Of a DNA stretch of 64,000 nucleotides, positions 55,916 to 64,000 are shown piece by piece. The stretch is from Pseudidiomarina halophila (lineage in GTDB: Bacteria > Pseudomonadota > Gammaproteobacteria > Enterobacterales > Alteromonadaceae), in the NCBI RefSeq assembly GCF_003987215.1, contig NZ_PIPW01000001.1:1054001-1118000 (forward strand), read 5' to 3'. Each line of letters starts with the position of its first letter. Within the stretch, counting starts at the first letter, position 1. Both the position numbers and the translations under genes were made by a program. The notes beneath the pieces were generated by a model. That model saw only the letters and a program-made list of their open reading frames with translations. It searched no databases and had not been told where the DNA came from.

Positions 55916-56517
55916 GTAAGCCCTTAGTTCTCTTTATTCATGGTTTTGGCTCAAACGGGTTTGGCAGCAAAGCACAAGCCATGCGCGCGCACTGTCAGCA
56001 GCACCACGTGCCTTTCATTGCTCCTTCACTCTCGCATATACCAGCCCTGGCGTTGCAGACGCTGGAGGAGTTGATTGAACAATTGTCGGCCGTAAGCACT
56101 GAACACAAAGTCTGTCTCATGGGGTCCTCTTTAGGCGGTTTTTACGCACAGGTGCTGGCGCTTAAATACCACCTGCCGGTGGTTTTAATCAATCCGTCGA
56201 TGCATGCTGGCAGGTCTTTACGCCGAGCGTTGGGCACAGCTACCCATTACTTTGACGACAGTACGTACGAGTGGCGGGAAAGTTATGTTGCTACTTTGCA
56301 AGAGATCGAGCCTGACTACCCGTTGCCGTTCACTGCCAGCCAGTGTTGGCTGCTGGTGCAAACCGGTGACGAACTGCTCGATTATCGCGAAGCGCTGGAC
56401 GCTTTGCCTGAGGTAAAAACAACCGTTGAGGAAGGTGGTGATCATGGGTTTCAAGGGTTTGCTGAGCATCTAGAAGACATTCTGGCTTTTCTTGAAAATT
56501 CAGTTAACCATTGTTAA
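55912..56517 (+). CDS. YqiA/YcfP-family alpha/beta hydrolase
   Basis: The 201-aa protein has the oxyanion strand LFIHGFGSNGFGSKAQAMRAH near 7-27, the nucleophile elbow LMGSSLGGFYAQVLALKY (Ser near 65-66), VLINPSMHAGRSL near 90-102 and the final His in GGDHGFQGF near 177-185. This is the YqiA (UPF0227) esterase-like family, cytosolic. ATGA overlap with the serine hydrolase gene shows coupling. Confidence 0.85.
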   Translation: MSKPLVLFIHGFGSNGFGSKAQAMRAHCQQHHVPFIAPSLSHIPALALQTLEELIEQLSAVSTEHKVCLMGSSLGGFYAQVLALKYHLPVVLINPSMHAGRSLRRALGTATHYFDDSTYEWRESYVATLQEIEPDYPLPFTASQCWLLVQTGDELLDYREALDALPEVKTTVEEGGDHGFQGFAEHLEDILAFLENSVNHC

Positions 56518-56590
56518 AACCGGACAAATTCTAGACACCCCTATTATTTGGCGGTATTGTTCAAGCATAAGTTTATCATTGAAAACCACT

Positions 56591-58627
56591 ATGCAATGTC
56601 ATTCGCAGCGCCCACAGCACATGATTCCACTCGCCAGTTTGCTGCTGGTTGCTTTAATCTGCCCGGTGTCTTTGCCTGTAACTGCCTCCAGCCTGCCAAG
56701 TTTCTTCGATTTCAGTGAGGATGACAAACGCGAAACCTATGCCACCACGGATGAACGTGATCCTTTGCTCGAAGCACAAATGGACGCGATGTTAGATGGT
56801 GACTTCATTCCAAGTAATCCACAAGCGCTGGACGATTTGTTGCGCTCCGTGGACGTCGACACGCCGGTAGAGTCGTTTGTTCGCGCTCAGGGTTATCATA
56901 TTTTAAGCCGAGCCATGCAGGAGAATCTGACAGCAGCTTTAGTGATTGCCGATGAAGTCGAACAAATTGCTGCAGCATCAGGCAACGTCAACGCCATAAC
57001 CGAAATCCAGGTAGTTATCGCTGAAGCTTACGTCGCAAATGAGCAATTCGAAAAAGCAAAGGAAAAGATTGACCCCATCCTGGAGTTGCTTCCTGCGGTG
57101 ACCAATATCCGGGTCAGGTATCACGCAAATCATCTCATTGCGCGTGTCTTACAGAATGTTAATAACACTTCTGATGCCCTGGAATATTTATTATCAGCAC
57201 GGGCTCTTATCCCCCTGACTGAAGAACAGGGACAACAGCGCCGACGCCAGTTTGTTAATCTCCATCTGGCACGAATTCAGGCTAATCTTGGTCGTTGGAG
57301 TGCTTCGGTCAGGACTGCTGAGGACGCTATCGAAGATGCCCACCGAAACGGTATTACCACTCATTTGCCCGAATTATATTTGCTCCGCGCTTATTCGAAG
57401 CAATATCAGGACGGGCCGTCAGAAGCAATCGTAGAAGCCTTTCTTGAGACCGCCGAAGTCGCCCGGGAAAGTGCTAATCCAAGAGTGGAAATGCTGGCCT
57501 ACAACAATGCTGGTGCCGCAAAACTCTTAATGGATAAACTTGAGGACGCCACCGAGTACCTGGAACGTGGCCTCGAAATCGCACGCCAAATCAATAACGT
57601 AAATGAGCGATCCGTCACCGAATTTAACTTGGGTTACATTAAAGTCTTACAAGGTCAGCATGATCAGGGCATTGCTGAAATGCTGGCTGCAGCGGAGGTT
57701 TTCAACAGCTTTGCATTGAAACGTGAACAAGCCATTCTGCTAACTCATATCGCGCGTGCCTATGAGATTGCCGGACGCTATCAGCAGCAAGCCGAGACCC
57801 TGAAGCAGCAAGCGCAACTTCGGGCCGAAGTCGCAGAAACGCAACGCGAGCAACAAATCAATGAATTACAGGTTCGTTATGAAGCTAGCGAGAAGTCTTA
57901 CGAAATAAAATTGCTGGAGCAGCAAGCTGAATTGCAACGGCAACAGCTTGCTAATCAGCAGCGTAATCAGGATTTTGTATTACTGGCAAGTGCCTTCATG
58001 CTGGTTCTGCTTATCCTTTTTGCCTTTAGCTACCGCAAAACCCGTAAGCTCAATTTACTGCTTAATAAAGCTAACAATGAGCTGCAGGAGCAATCGCTAC
58101 GCGACCCTCTCACCGGCTTGCATAACCGCCGGGCAATTTACGATCGCTTATTGCGTGACGACCATCGCATTTACACGGGCGATCACGCCGTATTTATTTT
58201 AGACATTGATCATTTTAAAACCATAAACGACAAGCATGGCCATACTGTCGGTGACGAAGTGCTGATCGAATTTGGTCGGCGGATAAGACATACCCTGCGG
58301 CGTACCGATATGGCGATTCGCTGGGGCGGCGAGGAGTTCCTGCTAATCCTTGAACACATTCAGCGCGAACAAGTATTACAGGTGGCCCGAAAACTGCTGA
58401 CTGATATTGGTGAAAAAGCCTTTCATACCAGCGCCGGCCGACTGCATATTACCCTAAGCGGCGGGTGCACCATCATCAGTAACAGCAAGAATCAGGCCGC
58501 GCCTGACTGGGAAGCCACTGTCCGTCTTGTCGATGAACTTCTCTATGAAGCAAAAAACGAAGGTCGCAATCGCATTCGCTATCAAGTCACTGAGGGTGTG
58601 CGCGAAACCATTTACCTGCGGCCATAA
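56591..58627 (+). CDS. TPR-containing diguanylate cyclase
   Basis: From the ATG at 56591 the product is 678 aa. A signal peptide or anchor (about 10-33) precedes a periplasmic alpha-helical region of tetratricopeptide-like repeats (about 90-400), a coiled-coil stretch rich in Gln/Glu (about 410-455), one helix at about 458-480, and a GGDEF domain. The active site is GGEEF at 579-583 with an RxxD inhibitory site (RRTD) just before it, so it should make cyclic di-GMP. An earlier in-frame ATG at 56492 overlaps the previous gene. The start is not supported by a clear ribosome site. Confidence 0.85.
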   Translation: MQCHSQRPQHMIPLASLLLVALICPVSLPVTASSLPSFFDFSEDDKRETYATTDERDPLLEAQMDAMLDGDFIPSNPQALDDLLRSVDVDTPVESFVRAQGYHILSRAMQENLTAALVIADEVEQIAAASGNVNAITEIQVVIAEAYVANEQFEKAKEKIDPILELLPAVTNIRVRYHANHLIARVLQNVNNTSDALEYLLSARALIPLTEEQGQQRRRQFVNLHLARIQANLGRWSASVRTAEDAIEDAHRNGITTHLPELYLLRAYSKQYQDGPSEAIVEAFLETAEVARESANPRVEMLAYNNAGAAKLLMDKLEDATEYLERGLEIARQINNVNERSVTEFNLGYIKVLQGQHDQGIAEMLAAAEVFNSFALKREQAILLTHIARAYEIAGRYQQQAETLKQQAQLRAEVAETQREQQINELQVRYEASEKSYEIKLLEQQAELQRQQLANQQRNQDFVLLASAFMLVLLILFAFSYRKTRKLNLLLNKANNELQEQSLRDPLTGLHNRRAIYDRLLRDDHRIYTGDHAVFILDIDHFKTINDKHGHTVGDEVLIEFGRRIRHTLRRTDMAIRWGGEEFLLILEHIQREQVLQVARKLLTDIGEKAFHTSAGRLHITLSGGCTIISNSKNQAAPDWEATVRLVDELLYEAKNEGRNRIRYQVTEGVRETIYLRP

Positions 58628-58660
58628 AAAAGCCGCAATGGGTTAACATTGCGGCTTGTC
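58624..58660. terminator. Terminator between the TPR-GGDEF gene and icd
   Basis: A 10-bp stem AGCCGCAATG / CATTGCGGCT (58631-58640, 58647-58656) with loop GGTTAA is followed on the minus strand by U5 from the A-tract at 58626-58630. It terminates icd well; the plus-strand tail (TGTCTG) is poor in T, so its effect on the cyclase transcript is weaker. Confidence 0.8.
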
Positions 58661-58675
58661 TGTTGCAGTCCAGCT

Positions 58676-60910
<2,235 letters not shown>

Positions 60911-61098
60911 TTACTAGGTTCGGAAAGGATTAGAAAAGTGGCGCGAAGTATAGCAAAGATGGGCAATATAGACCAGTAAGCAAGAGTTAAATTCCACTAT
61001 TCACCGTGTTTATTACGGTACCATAAAATTGACTTTTCTCAGTCTGCAAACTAGGAGTAAAGACGGCAATAACGACAACAATAAACAAGGAGACTCTC

Positions 61099-61587
61099 AT
61101 GACACTGCGCTGGATCAAAGTTCTTCTGGTACTCAGCATGGGCGTGATGTGCCTGTTTTACGCCCTGCAAAATCTGGCCAACCTTGAGGCGGCCTACTAT
61201 TTTGTAGCTTCAGTATTTACCATGGCCGATCATGAATACTACCCCAACACCTTCGCCTTTGCGGTAAATAATGAAATTCTTATTCAGGTTTCCACCTGGG
61301 TGATTATTCTATTGGAAATGCTTGCCGGACTACTGTTTCTATTTGCAACCTGGCAACTCATACAGCAGCGCAACGCGCCGGCTGAGATTTTCCAGAAAGC
61401 AAAATCAATGACATTTATCGCGGCAGGCGTCGCCACATTAGTATGGTTTGGCTTGTTTCATGCCATTGGTGGAGCCTTCTTCCAAATGTGGCAAACACCT
61501 CTGGGTGACAGTGCTTTCAAAGGTTCTTTTACCTACTTCGCGTCCATTTTACTTATTACGTTTTTCGTGAATCTACGGGAAGATTAA
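61099..61587 (+). CDS. DUF2165-family membrane protein
   Basis: The 162-aa protein has four helices (about residues 5-27, 66-92, 109-133 and 140-158). The motifs ALQNLANLEAAYYFV, WVIILLEMLAGLLFLFATW and FFQMWQTPLGDSAFKGSFTY are typical of DUF2165, predicted small inner membrane proteins of unknown function. AAGGAG precedes the ATG. It is divergent from icd and ends at a shared hairpin. Confidence 0.82.
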   Translation: MTLRWIKVLLVLSMGVMCLFYALQNLANLEAAYYFVASVFTMADHEYYPNTFAFAVNNEILIQVSTWVIILLEMLAGLLFLFATWQLIQQRNAPAEIFQKAKSMTFIAAGVATLVWFGLFHAIGGAFFQMWQTPLGDSAFKGSFTYFASILLITFFVNLRED

Positions 61588-61618
61588 AAAAAAGGCAGAC
61601 ACCTGAGTGTCTGCCTTC
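61586..61618. terminator. Bidirectional terminator between the DUF2165 gene and the M3 peptidase gene
   Basis: An 11-bp perfect stem AAGGCAGACAC / GTGTCTGCCTT (61592-61602, 61607-61617) with loop CTGA is preceded by an A-run. The A-run gives a strong U-tail for the minus-strand peptidase transcript; the plus-strand tail is short. Confidence 0.85.
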
Positions 61619-61638
61619 TGTTATCAACTAATTAAAAT

Positions 61639-63840
61639 TTAGTCGATTTTCGGTGCTGTCAGACCACGACGTTCAAGCAAAGCGTCAACCGTCGGTTTCT
61701 GACCACGGAAGTCGATGTACTGTTGCATCGGATCTTTACTATTACCTTTTGACAAAATCGCATCACGGAACGCCTGACCATTTTCTAACGTCAGACCACC
61801 ATTTTCCTGCACGTATTTAAAGGCATCAGCGGCAAGTACTTCTGACCACATGTACGCGTAGTAACCTGCCGAATAACCGCCGGCAAATACGTGGGCAAAG
61901 AAGGTAGAACGATAACGCGGTGGTACCGCATCAAGGTCTACACCATTACGAGCCAAAGCAGCTTTTTCAAATTCATTTACATCTTCGATGCTCGCGGCAG
62001 CCTCAGGTGTCAGGGTGTGGTACTCAAGATCCAGCAAAGCTGCAGCAATGTACTCAAGGGTGTCATAACCCATGTTAAAGTTCTTCGCTGCCATCACTTT
62101 CTCAAGTAACTCTTCCGGAATTTGCTCATCTGTTTCGTGATGTTTTGCCATGTTGGCAATAACTTTCGGATTCAGGGTCCAGTCTTCCTGGAAAGTTGAC
62201 GGGAATTCGACATAGTCACGCGACACTGACGTACCCGCCAGTGACGGATACATGACGTCAGAGAACATACCGTGTAAGGCATGGCCCATCTCATGGAACA
62301 TGGTGCTTACTTCATCAAAGCTCAGCAAGGTCGGTTCGCCGTCCGCTGCCTTGGTGATGTTCATGTTGTTCAGAATCACTGGTTTGTTATCTAACAGATG
62401 AGACTGTGAAACAAATGAACTCATCCATGCACCACCACGTTTACCTTCGCGGCTAAACCAGTCACCGTAAAACAGACCTAAGCTTTCACCGTCGACGTCT
62501 TTGACTTCATAAACCACGATGTCATCAGCGTAGGTAGGAATGTCATCACGCTGTTCAAAGGTGATACCAAACAACTGGTTCATCGCATAGAATACGCCAT
62601 CTTCAACCACGCGGTTGAACTCGAAGTATTGCTTAACTTCATTCGAATCCAAGGCATATTTTTCAGCACGAACTTGCTCGGCGTAGTACGCCCAATCCCA
62701 CGGCTGCACTTCAAATTCTTCACCATTGGCATTGATAACTTCCTGGATCGCAGCCATTTCTGCTTCAACATTGCTGACTACGGCCGGAACCAGATCACGC
62801 AGCATTTGTTGCGCTGCTTCTGGCGCTGACGCCATACTCAATTCCAGTACGTATGCACCCCAGTTTTCGTAACCTAATAACTGCGCTTTTTCTGCGCGCA
62901 ACTCAGCAAGCCGCTTAACCAGCGGACGGTTGTCAGTCGCGGTGTTACCCGTACCCCGTAATGCTGATGCTTTCCATACTTTTTCACGTAGTTCACGATT
63001 TTCCAGTGAGGACAGAATAGGCTGGCGAGTGGTATTAGTGACCGTAATCACATACTTGCCCGGCATGTCTTTCGCTTCAGCAGCATTTGCCAGGCTAGCA
63101 ATTTGCGAGTCACTTAAGCCGGCGAGTTGTGCCTTATCTTCGACCACCACCATATTTTCATCAACCAGGCTCATCAAGTTATTGCGGAACTCGGTGATCA
63201 TTGATGACATTTCGGAATTCACTTCACGAATCCGCGTTTTCTGCTCTTCGCTCAACTCAGCGCCGGCGCGAACAAAACCTTTGTAGGTATCTTCAACCAG
63301 GCGTTGTGCTTCGCCCTCAAGCTGGTCACGATTCTCGTAAACCGCTTTAACACGGGCAAACAATTCTGGATTCAGGTTAATGTTGTCGCTGTGAGCAGCA
63401 AACTTAGGTGCCATTTTTACTTGCAGGGCACGGAAGTCGTCGTTACCAGCAGAGCCGGCAAGGTTGCCAAATACAGCAGAGACGCGGCTCAGCAGGCGAC
63501 CTGATTTCTCCATCGCTACAATAGTATTCTCAAACGTGGCGGGTTCAGGGTTAGTTGCAATAGCGTCGATTTCGGCAGCGTGCTCTTCCATACCGGCAAG
63601 CAGAGCTGGCTCATAATGAGCGAATTCAATTTTGGTAAAGTCAGGAGCAGAAAATGGCAATGTGCTCTCTGCATAAAATGGGTTGCTTTGATCAAACTCA
63701 GCGACTGAATTTTGCTCGCTTGCTGTTTGTTGAGTTTGTTCAGCTGTTTGTTCGTTGGTATTTTGTGCCGCTTCTTGATCAGCACATGCAGCAAGTGTGA
63801 GTGCTGCGCCGATAGCTACGGCAATGATGCTCTTACGCAT
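61639..63840 (-). CDS. M3-family peptidyl-dipeptidase lipoprotein
   Basis: The 733-aa protein has a lipoprotein signal with lipobox LAAC (Cys19), then a Gln/Thr/Glu-rich linker (about 20-50) and an M3 zinc peptidase domain. The active site is His516-Glu517-x-x-His520 (FHEMGHALHG), with DFVEFP-like YVEFPSTFQEDW containing the third-ligand Glu further on, and FAGGYSAGYYAYMWSEV near 675-691. It resembles Dcp/oligopeptidase A but is membrane-anchored outside the cytosol, where it would digest short peptides. AGGA lies upstream. Confidence 0.92.
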   Translation of the reverse strand: MRKSIIAVAIGAALTLAACADQEAAQNTNEQTAEQTQQTASEQNSVAEFDQSNPFYAESTLPFSAPDFTKIEFAHYEPALLAGMEEHAAEIDAIATNPEPATFENTIVAMEKSGRLLSRVSAVFGNLAGSAGNDDFRALQVKMAPKFAAHSDNINLNPELFARVKAVYENRDQLEGEAQRLVEDTYKGFVRAGAELSEEQKTRIREVNSEMSSMITEFRNNLMSLVDENMVVVEDKAQLAGLSDSQIASLANAAEAKDMPGKYVITVTNTTRQPILSSLENRELREKVWKASALRGTGNTATDNRPLVKRLAELRAEKAQLLGYENWGAYVLELSMASAPEAAQQMLRDLVPAVVSNVEAEMAAIQEVINANGEEFEVQPWDWAYYAEQVRAEKYALDSNEVKQYFEFNRVVEDGVFYAMNQLFGITFEQRDDIPTYADDIVVYEVKDVDGESLGLFYGDWFSREGKRGGAWMSSFVSQSHLLDNKPVILNNMNITKAADGEPTLLSFDEVSTMFHEMGHALHGMFSDVMYPSLAGTSVSRDYVEFPSTFQEDWTLNPKVIANMAKHHETDEQIPEELLEKVMAAKNFNMGYDTLEYIAAALLDLEYHTLTPEAAASIEDVNEFEKAALARNGVDLDAVPPRYRSTFFAHVFAGGYSAGYYAYMWSEVLAADAFKYVQENGGLTLENGQAFRDAILSKGNSKDPMQQYIDFRGQKPTVDALLERRGLTAPKID

Positions 63841-64000
63841 TGGAGGATCTCCCTGTGTGTTCGTTGATCTCTACCTTAACAGATAGGATTCGCTTTTAAC
63901 GCACAATAATGTAACCGCTGGTAACGCGGCACTCAAGAGCTTTTCGTGGCTTCAAACCTGCCATTGAACCTATTCGCGGATAGTTAAGCGACTTCTTTGA
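63841..64000. other. Intergenic stretch at the right edge
   Basis: Upstream region of the M3 peptidase gene. No open frame, RNA gene or clear promoter hexamers were found in these 160 bases. Confidence 0.6.

Noticed and set aside
61030-61060. TTGACT with 17-bp spacing before the DUF2165 gene
   Set aside because: The expected -10 position reads TAGGAG, a poor match, so no promoter is called.

Overview
The window reads as a chromosomal segment of a marine gammaproteobacterium of the Alteromonadales type, most likely near Idiomarina/Pseudidiomarina. This is inferred from gene content: a tmRNA with tag ANDDNYALAA, dnaE-accA-tilS order, FadE-type acyl-CoA dehydrogenase, monomeric NADP isocitrate dehydrogenase, branched-chain 2-oxoacid dehydrogenase genes, astE, two AbgT transporters, and several secreted or lipoprotein hydrolases. 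Together these point to a heterotroph living on peptides, amino acids and fatty acids. I found no phage, plasmid, insertion sequence, CRISPR array, rRNA or tRNA.

Region 1-7 kb: the 3' part of an FtsX-type ABC permease and its HlyD-like adaptor; a DCC thiol oxidoreductase gene behind an RNA hairpin that covers its ribosome site; a 42-aa membrane peptide gene; ompW under a perfect FNR box; a DUF4199 membrane protein; and a 59-aa cysteine-tailed peptide gene divergent from a LysR regulator across an elaborate repeat. Region 7-18.6 kb: an orphan RimK-like ATP-grasp ligase, a CHASE-GGDEF cyclase, two MDR dehydrogenases, ssrA, elbB, a VOC/old-yellow-enzyme pair, a GNAT-peptidase C39 fusion, purM-purN and a DUF3108 protein.

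Region 18.7-34.6 kb: fadE with a FadR-like operator, a 1-Cys peroxiredoxin with a persulfide-dioxygenase-like hydrolase, two AbgT transporters, a tightly packed IPNS-like oxygenase / 5'-nucleotidase lipoprotein / Bcr exporter operon, argE, rnhB (away from its usual place beside dnaE), an SDR enzyme and a TPR protein with a TonB C-terminal domain. Region 34.6-50 kb: the branched-chain 2-oxoacid dehydrogenase operon (E1 alpha, E1 beta, E2), astE with a DUF599 protein, an RND efflux pair, a CPA2 antiporter coupled to an EamA transporter, tilS and accA. Region 50-64 kb: dnaE, a row of SMP-30 / serine hydrolase / YqiA-like / TPR-GGDEF genes, monomeric icd, a DUF2165 protein and an M3 peptidase lipoprotein.

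The observations most worth a second look are: (i) GTAG-headed REP-like palindromes, one after an alcohol dehydrogenase gene and two translated in the same frame inside linkers of the E2 subunit; (ii) the cysteine-tailed peptide/LysR pair with 12-bp direct repeats 42 bp apart; (iii) the hairpin that hides the Shine-Dalgarno of a TTG-started DCC gene; (iv) the GNAT-C39 fusion and the nearby ATP-grasp ligase, both without obvious substrates; (v) four convergent gene pairs whose stop codons overlap. The assignments come from reading protein motifs, without database searches.
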